A stretch of 64,000 nucleotides of DNA from NCBI GenBank assembly GCA_019843655.1, contig JACDQD010000004.1, positions 15,252,001 to 15,316,000 of the forward strand, given 5' to 3'. The DNA is from Lethocerus indicus (Eukaryota > Arthropoda > Insecta > Hemiptera > Belostomatidae). Below the pieces are notes generated by a model. That model was not told where the DNA came from. It ran no database searches and saw nothing but the letters and a program-made list of their open reading frames with translations. The position numbers and the translations under genes are program-made. Below, in pieces: positions 1-11,966 of the stretch (positions within the stretch are counted from its first letter, which is position 1; the number at the start of each line of letters is the position of its first letter).

Positions 1-137
1 CAACGACCGCTTTTAATAGACCTCAAAATGAATGTTATTACAGTGTCCAGACGTATAGCCAAATTTAGTACTAATACTTCACTATATATAGTAGAGAACC
101 GTATACAGAAATAAAAGCGCGTTGCTTAAAATTTAAG

Positions 138-375
138 TTCCTGATCGAAACACCAAGTTGAACATCACAGAGGACGAGGCGACGTACGAAGGAACTATCG
201 GCAAGACGCTATTCCGAACGTAAATATAGTGGGGTCAGAGTAGACCACCAGAAATAAAACTGCACACTTAATATGTAATTTTTTTTCGTTTAGGGGAAGG
301 AGGAAAGTAATAGAGTATCAAGGAAGTCACGACAGTGGAACAACTAGTAGCGATACTAGCAGCCCCAGCCAGTAA
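138..375 (+). CDS. C-terminal end of an unidentified protein (last two coding exons, 5' partial)
   Basis: Two exons, 138-219 and 294-375, join across a short intron (gtaaat donor, poly-T tract then ttag acceptor) in matching phase 2 and end at TAA 373-375. The joined frame gives about 53 residues. It begins with an acidic/polar stretch (NITEDEATYEGTIGKTLFR), passes through a basic TGRRKVIEYQ segment, and ends in a Ser/Thr-rich tail closing with SSDTSSPSQ. Both exons are free of stops only in this frame and are richer in CpG than the flanks, which supports real coding. The rest of the gene lies to the left of the window. I do not recognise the family, and no domain, membrane segment or catalytic motif is visible in this tail. 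The phosphorylatable tail would suit a cytoplasmic C-terminus, but that is a guess. Confidence 0.5.
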
Positions 376-1240
376 ACTATTGGGGATAGTGTGGCTCGGA
401 TAAATTAGCCTGCGACACGAACTTCAAACCTTTAACTAGCAAAATACAAATAATGCTATCGGATCACAAAACTGTACTATTCTGTCCAATGGTAAATTTT
501 TATTTCCTGTTTTAATGCCGTAAGTTTTCAAATGAACTAGATTAATTATATCTATAATTCCAACAAAACGGAAAGAGTTAAAAAGTAAATAATTATGGGT
601 CAGAGGTAACAAAATGATTCCAAGATTAATCCATCTGGAGGAAAACAAATGTGACGAACCGAAAACAATACATACGACATATTATCAATTTAATGATGAA
701 TAAAATTAGAAAAATGAATTCAACTGATTTTTCTATCGGAGATTTATCATATTCGATTCAGTTTTCGTTTGTCATCAGCGGCATTAATAAAAACGTCATT
801 CCTATTCTCTAACATTAACTTTATCCATCATAATTACAGTATGGTCACAAATAATTTAAATGAAATTTATCGTACTTTTTAACTAGAGTTATTAAGTTTC
901 CAAATGAGTCAAAATGTATTGAAAAGATTCGCGGTTAGCGCAAATAGGGCATTTAATATATTTATTGTCAACTGCATGATAGGTTCTTACTATTTTAAGA
1001 TAAATACTGCATAACCTATACTGCATAGATTTCACTATATCTGTGTGAAACAGTAAATTATACTATTTTTTAATTGTGAAACACTTCCGCTCAACTTCCG
1101 AATTTTGCTTTTATTGAGAAACTAGGAGGACAGAGAGATTATCATAACGTGTAATTATACATTGGAAAACAGGATTAGCCAAACGAAACCCCGTTGTTAA
1201 TGCTAACGGCGCGAACAAACACCTCCGATCGTAAATTAGT

Positions 1241-1271
1241 TATAAATAATCCGACCGTAGAGCTCAGCTCA
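1241..1271 (+). promoter_or_regulatory. Candidate TATA-box plus initiator promoter
   Basis: TATAAATA occupies 1241-1248. A TCA initiator-like triplet (in gctcacac) puts its A at 1271, 30 bases from the first T of the TATA box, which is the canonical spacing. A second TCAG lies at 1264-1267. The block is CpG-richer than its surroundings. No downstream coding exon was identified, so the transcript is unknown and could be non-coding. Confidence 0.22.
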
Positions 1272-2807
1272 CACACGCCTAAGCGTTATATACGACTGAC
1301 CAGGCAGTGATCAATACAACTGGTTAAATAGATATAATGCATATTTACGTTACGCTTCGAATTTGACCAAATTTAGGGCTAAAATCTCCGCTCACACCCA
1401 TGTACTAATAAGTTCTAAATACGTGCTTTCTCGAAATTTCAATTTTCTATTAATTCAATATATTATAATACAAACAATTATTTTATTTCCTTTACACCGC
1501 CTTAATCTATTTTCCAATAATAACTTCCGACAACAACAAATAGATGTGCAGAAAACAAATGGATGAAATCAAGATACCTACCTAACATTTAAATTAATTT
1601 TTCAAGAAAGAATGTGTGGATTTACTAATATATCAATTAATAAAAGTATGTAAATTCCTTAAATTAAAAATCAACCGAAAAAGTTGAAAGGCTGAATTAC
1701 ATGCTGAGCAATACAATTTACTAGTATGAATTAAAGGAATACATTCCACAAAAAGAATTAATAAATTCTAAGGTGTGAGTTCGATTTAACTGTATCACTT
1801 TGGTCGTCAGAGGTATTAGTATAGGTGACACAAATCAATAATGTACAGAGTGAGAGGGAGAGAAAGAATTAAAATTGGAAAGTTGGAGAGAGAGAAGGAA
1901 GTGTAATAAAAAAATGAAAATATTCCCCACAATAATTCCGGTAATAAAATCCGAACGGAGCATAGTGGGGATTGTTTTTCTTATTATTAATTCCATTCTG
2001 TTTGGCGCCCACTATGATCGCTCATTAATCTCGAATTCACATCGTTTCCAGACCGCCAATCGGAAGATTTTCTCGGACCGCTCTTCTGAGATTTTCAGAA
2101 GACCCTTCACAGACACGGTAACGGTGTAGTGAGTACTCTTAATAGCTTAGAACTTGTGATTAGAGAGTGTAAATGCTCTCGGCTGTTCTCGGGGTCTGTA
2201 TTTGGACAGGACAATATTCCGCATTGACATAACGTACACATTAAAATGAAGTACTAACTATTGCAGTTAAGACATTTTTCTATTATTATTAATCAGTTTC
2301 ATTCATTTCTATCCACACTTGACCAAATGTCATTAAATCAGCGTGTTCAACACAGCGGTACACGCTGTTGTGGCCGGTGAGGAGTAGGTGAGTCGCATAA
2401 ATCATGTTATAATAGGTCTGTCTGACAAGTTTCTTTAATTCATTTTTCAATCGTTAAAAAGAAGAGGGGGGGCAGTGAAACAATGCCTTTTTTGCCTGAG
2501 GCCGCCAGCAGCAATGAGATATGCCGCCACGTCACGTCACACTTCCATGCCATGCCAAGCCTTCCCTTAGCCCACCCCACCGAACCGAGCCACTAACTCA
2601 AACAAAAAATGCCAGTAGCTATAATTTAATTGTTATAATTAAACAATATACAATTTCAATGAAACACACCAAGCTCATTCATTCGATCAAGACCTTAAAA
2701 AATAAATGTACTCCTTTTTTGAGGATCGCCGACCCTTGAAAAAATGGGCGTTGTTTGAAAGCGGACTCACTAGTCGATTTATTATTAGATCCCAAACTAA
2801 TAAATAA

Positions 2808-3008
2808 AATCACAAGCGAGATTCATTCTTTAAGAAAAAGGTAGCCGTATCCAGTCGTATAGGATCTCCAGTATACTTTATGTCAGACTATAAAGAAGCA
2901 CCAACTCTTCACGGAGGACATGAAACGGCGACAATGAGAACAGGAAACTCTCAGCCCGTAAACTACGCCGGTATAAAGGCGACCGCGGTTGATTTATTTA
3001 CACTACAG
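2808..3008 (+). other. Open, CpG-rich frame ending at a possible splice donor
   Basis: The frame is open from just after a TAA at 2805 to 3074. It contains an ATG at 2880 followed by MSDYKEAPTLHGGHETATM. At 3008 it meets CTACAG then gtatat, a passable donor. Codon use and CpG content differ from the surrounding AT-rich DNA. No family was recognised and no acceptor was convincingly identified. It may be an exon of an unknown gene, a degraded element or chance. Confidence 0.2.
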
Positions 3009-4794
3009 GTATATAGCACTAATACGGCTAACACTAGCATCTGGCACATAGGACATAGCAATAGTGCTAATAAATGAACCGACGGAATGTCTCCCGCAAC
3101 CGAATGTTTCACAACCCTTCTAAGAATCCTGTAACAGAAATACTAAATGTTTTTATGGCTGCCACAAACAACCAATTCCATCAATTGGAGCCACTTGAAT
3201 AGAACACCCATTGCTCCCATGTAAACCCACACCTACACTAACAATTCTCCATGCAATAGGCACTGAAGAAAAGGCCAATATAAGCTCAGATATATAAGCT
3301 CAGCCACTTAAGTATTTTAACGCAATTTTCGCTCTATTTTTTTAATTCTATACAAAATTATCTCACGAATGTTATATATTTATTGGTTGGCAAATTGTTG
3401 TTACTGAAGCTGTAATAAAATTTGATTAACTATACCTCAAAAGAACAAATTATGTATTCACAAATAAAAATGTAACTTTGTAACGTTACATACATGAAAA
3501 TTAACGCATTTGCTTGCAATCGATATGCGGGTGGTCCGCGTTATCATGAGGATTTATAGTTAACGTATGTTTTATTCTCTAATTTTCACGTTTTATATTT
3601 TATACCCTCTATTTCGTGATTGCCGGAGAAGGCGATTTCGAGATAGGTGCAAACGTCTCCTACAAATCAATTCCTTCAGACATTTTACTTTGAGTAATTC
3701 TTTCGCAAATGTACTTCTAGTATTGTTGAACTGATTTTATAACCAGTTTTATAACCACAGAATTCGACTTATCGACTTGATGTTTTAGATGAAATAAAAT
3801 AGAAGGCCAACCGGTCATTAATACTTCTCAGAACGGGCTGTCACCATCAAAAGTCAGAAAGTTAGCTCGCAACTTGTTAACCGACTGATGTCCGTGCAAT
3901 AGTTTGGGAATCACCGCTCGTTTAGAATATTAATCTCTTATTCCTCCTCCTCCTCCCCCCTTTCCCTCTGATATTAATAAAAAAGTTTGTCCGGTCGGTT
4001 ACTGCTGAAATAAGGCAAGAAAACAACACCGGGATCAGCTTGTACCGGTACTACCTGTCGCCTGTACAAGTCGACGGCTAGGTAGATACCCAAGAATGCG
4101 CTACTAATGAGAATAAGAGAACTGAAAACAAATAAGCCGGCGCTCAATAATTTTTTAACAGCAATTTAAAGGTCGAAACTTTGTTTAATTTCATTATTGA
4201 AAATTTTCTCTCAATTTGTACCGGATAATTTAATTTGAAAGAATTTACGCTCACTGAAAGATCAAATGTGGTAATTTATCGTATTCCCAAGCGGAACGTA
4301 TAAACGCCGCTATAGAAATACACTCATACTAATGAGCAAGTAATCACTAATCATTTCATATTAAGTTCAAATTCAATTATCCCCTCGTCGAGAGAATTCA
4401 CGTATCCTAACTCACCGACAAAAAGATTCTTCTCCGTAACACAAGAAGACAATTTTCTCAAGAGATTTAAAAGTACCACACGGCCATCTTACAAGGTTAA
4501 CAAATCAGAGTTCTCACGCTCTTGAACATTTTCCAGTATTTCATTCGACTAATGAGAAGGGGAGATTAAGTACTAAATAAAATATACGATATAGCACACC
4601 ACTAAGAAATGCCGGATCCCAATGTTCAATTACTCTATTTCCGGATTCGAATCCTGGCAGCGGACAGAATGAAATTACCCATTTGAATTGATCACGAGAA
4701 GAGCTCCTAAACTCCAGTACACCTCGTTAGAATTAAATATGAATCGATTTCGATAAATACCAAGTTCCCGACCTTCAAGATCGACCCGACTGTG

Positions 4795-4968
4795 TATATA
4801 TCAGGTCGCGCTCATCGTCAAATAACAGGCCACAACCTGGCCTTTCGGCCTTAGCAAACAACGCTCAAGGTTTTTTAATCGTTTATATCGTCAACCAAAA
4901 AAATTTTCGTTCTATTATTGATTACAGCTCACTTCTTAGTGTTAGCGTGACGCAACGGAAATCTAAAG
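4795..4968 (+). promoter_or_regulatory. Candidate TATA promoter and/or short exon with strong donor
   Basis: A TATATA at 4795-4800 is followed by a GC-richer segment. A strong donor (CTAAAG then gtaagt) lies at 4968/4969. A good acceptor (ttattgattacag) lies just before 4927, so 4927-4968 could be a 42-nt internal exon, open in one frame. Alternatively the whole block could be a first exon. No partner exon was found on the plus strand, so this is only a signal-level call. Confidence 0.22.
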
Positions 4969-5792
4969 GTAAGTAATGTAAATAACATTATTAGATTTAA
5001 TTCATTATTAAACGCATAGCCTATGCAAAGATTACATCCCTATAACGTCATCACCAAGATAAATCTAACGAAATGTTCTGATATTGTAGCGAAAAAATAA
5101 AATTAAATTAATTACGAATTTCTAACAAGTTCAGTCTATGTTCAGTTAATATTAACAAAAAAATGTCCAGCAGTTCATTTTTACATATTATTTTATCAGG
5201 GGAACTGGTATCAGAATATCTTTTAATCGTGCAACTGATAAAGTGTACATTTCCGTATTCCTTAATTAATAATAACGAAAATCAATTATCTAATCTATCT
5301 GCCTTTCCTCAAAAGGAAATCTTGAAAACCGGGAAGGTTACACAATCACACTGAGTGTAACCACCTATGAAGTTATAACCTAATCCGACAGGAATAGTTT
5401 TCTTAACCCCACCCTTTAAAAAACTAGGAAACAGAAATATGTCAATTTTAAAATGTGTTTTAAAACTGCGAACATTTGGCATCTTTAGTAGCTCAAATCG
5501 AGGCAATGAAATACTATACTGCGGTATAAAGTAGGTTCATTCATTATTTATGTTCAGTAAATAATAGTCGTCGAGTGGAAAAAGAAAGGCAATATATCTT
5601 TATTAAAACCTAGCAGCTGTTATAGTATCATTTGATCGGTCGTTTATATGTTAATTAAAAAGAGAATTGAAATAGAGGCGTGAAATAAAGGTTATGCACA
5701 GGCAACGAGACTATAAGGTAATAAATATAGCTGATAGCAATGGAAGAAATTGGTAACTAGGCACTAATTTAATTATTTTAGGGTAAATATAA

Positions 5793-5817
5793 ATAAATAA
5801 ATAAATAAATATATATA

Positions 5818-5866
<49 letters not shown>
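5793..5866. repeat. Compound (AAAT)n-(TA)n microsatellite
   Basis: About five AAAT units run into an almost uninterrupted TA dinucleotide array. It lies in gene-free DNA. Confidence 0.95.
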
Positions 5867-7744
5867 CATGTATAACATAACATTGTCTGTGGGTGTCTGT
5901 GCTTTTGCATAGTTCTGCAGGATTATAACCTACAATTCGGATAAATATTTAGTTTATTTGAATCAACATTTCAAGTGTAAAAACTCGATCGATAACTCAA
6001 TTTATTCTTGTTTTCCGAAGCATTTATTAAAGGTTATTTATTGAAACAATTTCTACCATAGCATGTGTTCCAATAACTATGTGGAAGTTAAAGCATATAA
6101 ATATAAACCGTAGGATATTAAGCATAAAGTGTAAAGCATGTAAATATTAAGTAGAATAACCTACCGTTACTTACTGTAACAGAGCACGCTCTTAATCCCC
6201 TTTTGATATTAGAGTTCAGTTAATTAGGATGCGATCGAGGAAGGATCAATATGATTACGATATCCAGTATCAACAATACGTCGGGAAATTCTAGAGGAAA
6301 ATATGACCGTTTCAATAAATATCCGCGGGTCTATCTCAAAAAAAAGGGAAAAAATGAAAGTGAGAACGAAAGATAAGAGGGAGAAGTGCAGAATAAATCA
6401 AGAGTTGAAGGCCAAATGAAGTATCAGTGGAAATATACTGACGAAAATTCTGTACACTTTCGTTCTCAATTCTTCTCCCCCACGCCATCCAACCTCTTAA
6501 GATACAATTCAAACTGATGGACACAAATACGTGTTTAGTCACCCATAAAGAATAAGCTCATTTAACTCAAAATCCGCTCCCTTTAAGTTAAAGGGGAACC
6601 CTTTTTATCCAGTGTTTAACTTTGTTTCTAACCAGTAGTGTCCAGCCAGAAGAAGCCAGTTAGATCCATAGTTCAAGGCCGATAGAAATGCCCTGCCATT
6701 ATAAACTGTTATTATTAACTATTTCTAGCGTATTTAATAACTTTTTTATAAATGCGTACAGTGCAATTACGTTAGTGGGAGGAACTTTACTCATAGACTC
6801 CTTGAACTATACAGAATTGTTTTTGCACAGAGAAAATTGTTTTCGCATCTAAACGCACAGAGAACCGGCTGATTCCTGTCGTATTATACCACTAGCCTGC
6901 TAACCACTTGTCTTCAAACAATCTGAATTCCTTCGGCGGGATTCACCAATAACTTTTATTTCACTAAATCCTTTGAGGAATCATCCTGTAAGTTAAAACA
7001 GAAAGGGAGTGCTTCAATGTTCCTGAAGAAAGACCATAATTCTATACTATATCTACAAAAAGTAATAAGAAACGAAAATCGCATAATAAAAACTCCAATT
7101 ATATTAAATAACACATTTCATACCACACTGTATTCTTACTGCTGCTGTACTCAATTTAGAATTTAATAGGTCACTTATTTTTATGTAGAACTACATTTTC
7201 CAGAAGACTACAAAAATTGTAATCTAACATTTGCTTCCCAAATTACCTTAAAACATCTAGTGCTACCTCCTTCTTCAATTGGTGGACCATTCATTTCATT
7301 CATATGGCCATTGTCATAGATCATAGTGTTCATAGTTCCAAATTACAAAAATAAAATATACGAATGTCTCTTAGTTGTTTGTCTTTCTTAGTCTCCTTCC
7401 TAAAATAAATTTGTATTTGGATAAAGATTACTGGAAACTGAAATAAAAGAAGACATTACTAAAAAGACATAGATAATAAATTCCCCCATTTAAACAGAAT
7501 GATAACTGCTTAATCTAGGCAATGTCCTCAAGTAGTCTTTGACCATGTAACATTAAAAATGTTAACTATTAACTTATAGGTGCTTTTATAATAATAAGGA
7601 AAATACTTTTCACAATAAGGAAAATTACTCTTTCCTAATATAAGAAAAAATTAAAAATTGTTGACTCATTTTAATATAAGATTCTTAGTACATCATTTTT
7701 ACAAATTGTCATTATTCTTCACAAAATATGAAAAGTAAATACAT

Positions 7745-8017
7745 AAATACCGTAGATTTCATGTTCTTCTGTCTCCTCTCGCCAGTTTGATCTTTCGCTA
7801 GACAGTTTTGGCTGCTCGCCGAAACACACTTATTTCAATTGTACTGTGGCGGTTGTCTCTTGTGACAGTGACAGTGCAAACAGGATGCCCCACAAGCATT
7901 CAACATGCCAAAGTGACTGACACTACTACTGAAGATGGCAAACAAGCAACTGAACAAAGGTCTAGCAAAAGACCGAATCAGCAAGAGGAGACAGAAGAAC
8001 ATGAAACTACGATATTT
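7745..8017. mobile_element. MITE-like foldback element, copy 1
   Basis: The two ends are inverted repeats of each other. The left arm from about 7745 (core ttcatgttcttctgtctcct) matches the reverse complement of the right arm ending at about 8017 (core gaggagacagaagaacatga), with similarity continuing inward for roughly 80 bases. The right half is closely similar to 60080-60217 in an SF3B1 intron, so this is a dispersed repeat. TA flanks both ends, compatible with a TA target duplication as in Tc1/mariner-derived MITEs. No transposase is encoded. The ORFs crossing it on both strands are by-products of the palindrome. Confidence 0.7.
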
Positions 8018-10023
8018 CAACCCCCTGCAGACCACAAAACAGGTATTCCAAACAAAATACATAAATACCTAAATACTGATCAAAGTCAGCCTATTAAATT
8101 ATGTTCAAGCAAAAATGTGTGTGAGTGTTAAGTGAATTAAATAATGCATAAACCCTACAAAAATAAGAATGAGCAGAAGTCAAAACCATCAGTTACGATT
8201 TCAACTGAATATTTCTCAAAATGTATGATATTGTTTAATATTGATCTGATGCAATGGTGGTATTAATCTAAAACTGGTAGCAATTTCATTGAAGGACATA
8301 CTAAAACCATCAATGTGCAATTATATTATAATTGAATACAATACCTATTACAATATTAATAAATTGTAAGAGTACATGATCAGTATAATCCGTAACAAAA
8401 CAAATACTAACTTAAAAATGTAACTATGTATGATATTGATCTTGGTTTTCAATTAAAGCATAATATACAAGGAAACCGCTAATGAATTAAAATAAATTAA
8501 AATGAGGTTAATGCAAGCATGAATAATTGGTCACAAAAAGGGGTGATAATAAACTGATTCCTATGTTAACATATATATGTTTAATTTGCATAAATACTGT
8601 CTGCAAAAATTATTAGATTAATGATACCAAAATAAAATTAATTAATTGTGATTGCATATGTTAACTGAATTAAAAAATTAGTCCTGAAATGCTTAACTTA
8701 GGGAGATAAAACCAAAATATAACAGAATGCAATGAAGCAGTTAAATTAAAGAGCCATTAAAATATAACTTTAACTTTAAAATATAACCAAAATGATCATT
8801 ATGATGATTAAATTTTATAAAATAATTTAAATCAAAAGATTAAACTCCTAACAATTCATGCATATTCATACTTGTAAATGTTGAAAATATATACCAGATT
8901 GTCACATATAGTCAGTTTAAGTGATAACTATCCCTTTTAAAATATAGAGACTTAAAACACAAAAACTGCAGGGAATAAACTGATTTTAAAACTTGTTGAT
9001 GAACATAACATTACATATCCTTTGAATTTAAAGACATAATCAAGAAATAAAAGAAAATAATGGGCCTTTAAGGCAACATTTGGCAGTATGGAGCACCTAA
9101 TTAATAGAAAAAGCAAGAAACACGAAAACAAAAATTCTTATTTAATTCACAGTATTTGCAGAATTATTAACTGCATTGCTAATAAGAAATGAATGTTGTA
9201 TTGGCCTCATACTGTAATAGATAACTTGTTAATGATAAAACTGCAAAAATTACATAAGTATTTTGAATAATTTAAAAGAAATGAACACCCAAAATGAATC
9301 AATCTTACAATTTTTTAATTCAAATCTATCATTATTTCATAACAGTGCACCAAATTTTATGAATCTAGAAATAACAGTACACTTTTCTATACATGCAAAC
9401 AAACACACACATACCACTATTAAAATTAAAACAAAGAAAACAAAAAACTGAAAGCACCAAAACATCTTCACATATGGAACTAGTTCCTGTCATATATTGT
9501 CATGCACTTCCACACTACTTCATGAATGTTAGTTTGGGAAAAACCTCAAAACGAACAAAGCTCTCCCCACCTATAAGCCAGGTATGTAACAATAAGGATG
9601 TTCACACTTTATATCGGACTTCTTAAGAAAATGTCAACAAATGTCAACTACAATAATTAAACTAAATAGACACTATATAATCGGAAATCATTATATTTGA
9701 TGTATAGTACAATCGATCGTCCGTTCAATATAGGTAAATAAATCTCAGGAACAAAACTGGCGATAAACTCGAAAACGTTCAATATAAAAAGGGCGATAGG
9801 ACGAGGCGACTAAACGTCGATGAATCAACACGGGGTCAAAAATGCGAGAGTGTGCAGGAATAGGGTCAACGTGTCCCGGGAGAGGGCTACAGGTAATTAA
9901 TTTCAGATAAAATAGGCGTTATCAAAACGAATTTCTAATTGGGCCTTCTCACAAGACAAATCGATAATTGCGACGGAGACGAAAAGTAAACAATACAAGT
10001 AACAAAACACTCATTGTACTCAC

Positions 10024-10400
10024 CCAGTCCGACTGTACGAGCGATCATGTCCTAAAGTGTCAGGGAGTCAGGACCTTTGCCGAAGATAAGGGAAATCCGA
10101 GGCTCGGGTGGAGGATGACGAGAGCTGTGAGCCTTACCACACGACGGATCCGAAGCGAACGGCCCGGTAAATGAACCCGGGGAGCAATTGGTACTAATAG
10201 AGTCGATTAAATCTAATCAATTAACAATAACCGGGTAAATATCTAATTTAAAACGGCGTGTAACGTACACGGCGGGATAGCTGACGGGCGCCATTTTGCC
10301 TTAGGCCAGACTTCACCTGGGGGCGCATGCCTGTCTCTCTCATTCTCTCTTTCTCTTATGTTCTCTCTGTCTTCCTCACACCCTTTCACTCTCTCCCGCT
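10024..10400 (-). promoter_or_regulatory. Promoter-like island with candidate 5' exon of an unknown minus-strand transcript
   Basis: This block is the most CpG-rich in the left third of the window. A long CT-rich tract at about 10333-10399 reads as GAGA repeats on the minus strand, typical of GAGA-factor-bound insect promoters. Next to it lies a GGCGCCATTTTG motif resembling a YY1-type site. On the minus strand two good donors follow: GTGTG then gtaagg near 10139, and CTGG then gtgagt at 10024. This would suit a first, mostly non-coding exon of a gene running leftward. No downstream coding exon was identified, so direction and identity are inferred. Confidence 0.35.
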
Positions 10401-10550
10401 CCGTAATTTCGCTTTCCTGCAAATATTTATTTAATTGATATTTGGAAACTGGTTAGCTCTCTGTGTCGACTGGTTCGGTCCTATAGTTTACTCCCACGTT
10501 TTTTCCGATAAGTACGGGTCACCCCTCACAAGTGGATCCGACCCTTCTAT

Positions 10551-11966
10551 ATTAACTCCGAAGGAGGAGTATGGATAACCCCGCCCAGCAATTCCTATTT
10601 GTTCCTGGACTAGAGATTTATATTTTTAAAAATTAAGAAAAGCCTGGTTGGCGTAGCTAAATCGATCTGTGATTAAAGTTCTGTTCTATTACTAAGTCAA
10701 AGGGGGCCTCTCATCTACAATACAAACTTATAATTAGACTTGGAAATACTTAGAAATTATTCCCAAAGTAATACAAGTGACCACATTAAACTAGGAATTG
10801 GTAACTTAATGTTTTGTCATTTGATTATAGTATGCACCAAGTATTAACTACTTTATATTAAGGGAACATTCTTAACTTCAAATAGGAATAAAAACAGCAA
10901 TCAGCTTTATTTTTCCTGAACAGTAACAATGATGCATCATTTAAAATCGCTTCATTGTGCACACTGTACATAACAAATTTACCCTGGGTGATAAGCTAAG
11001 AATTAGGTTAAGATAGAATAGCTGAACTTAATGCACTTTTATCATGAGTATTTTGGCACTTCATACATAATGAATACATAAATAAATATATCAATAGACA
11101 AGTCACTAGTTGGACATATATATTAATTAATATTTGTATTATTTTTATTTCACTAAAATTCTTACTTCATAGGTTGTATTACTCTGTCCATCTAGAGACA
11201 TGTAAGAAAATCTAAATTTTATCACACCATGAAAAAGGGCAAATGTAACAGAACAACAATAATATATTTTTTAATAAATTTCTTAATGTACAAACACAAT
11301 TCATACAATATTTCCTTTAAACAACTATAATTATCACAAATGCAAGGTTTGAACTGCAGATAGTGTACTAATTGTTTTAAAATAAATACTTGTTTTCAAA
11401 TAAATAGAATACTTTGCTGGATTGTAGTTTTTTACAATACTACTAATAACAAAATAGTCACACACACAATATCATCACTTATTGTACTATATAAATATAT
11501 CTGATGTTTGATTACATCAAAAAATGAGATAGCACAGGCATAAAAGCACACTGTTACATTGTTATTAAAATATAGTTCACAAGGAACAAATTGAAGACAT
11601 ATAGGAACAACTATCACTTAAAAATCAGACAGAAAATTTAATTTAACAAACATAAAGAATAAATTAAAGTACACAAATCAAGCACCTTAAAAGTACTAAG
11701 ATCTTCAATGTAAATTATCACTATGTGCACACAATTTGTCTCAATTCAAACTCATGTATCACTGAAAGTTTTAATAAAAGTACAATAAACATGGGGAACT
11801 GCATTAAAACTACATTTGAAACTTTAGAAAACACAAATTGAAGATAAATATCACACTGGATATTTAATAATCTTTAATCTATGACAGTAACCAAATGACC
11901 TTGCATTAAGTAGAATGTTAGCTAAGCATTGTGTTTGACTAATCGGTATACTCATATACTGTTTAC
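10551..11966. other. Intergenic DNA and likely SDHB 3' UTR
   Basis: AT-rich DNA with no recognisable ORF on either strand. The part just below 11,966 is expected to be the SDHB 3' UTR. I could not pick a confident minus-strand AATAAA. Confidence 0.5.

Larger units (their letters stand above)
376..4794. other. Gene-free stretch with scattered promoter-like and exon-like signals
   Basis: No ORF here resembles a protein I know. The stretch is AT-rich but has more CpG than the rest of the window, with denser blocks near 1.2-1.35 kb, 2.34-2.6 kb, 2.8-3.0 kb and 3.5-4.1 kb. It probably includes the 3' UTR of the gene ending at 375. Two sub-features are listed separately: a TATA/initiator candidate at 1241-1271 and an open frame at 2808-3008. 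Confidence 0.5.
4969..10023. other. Gene-free stretch (AT-rich, with one TA array and one foldback repeat)
   Basis: Apart from the listed microsatellite (5793-5866) and foldback element (7745-8017), this stretch holds only short stop-limited ORFs with biased, low-complexity translations. Nothing else stood out. The composition becomes CpG-richer again from about 9.7 kb, approaching the promoter-like island at 10.0-10.5 kb. Confidence 0.5.

Noticed and set aside
4600..4670. tRNA-like B-box (GGATTCGAATCC)
   Set aside because: There is no matching A box, no acceptor stem pairing and an imperfect T stem. At most it is a fragment of a tRNA-derived SINE.
7808..8131. 107-residue plus-strand ORF and an opposing 75-residue minus-strand ORF
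   Set aside because: Both lie across the foldback repeat, and their sequence is explained by its inverted arms. No homology to a known family is apparent.
9263..9626. Overlapping plus-strand ORFs of 62 and 77 residues
   Set aside because: They are AT-rich, with no domain, codon signal or splice context, and are best explained as chance.
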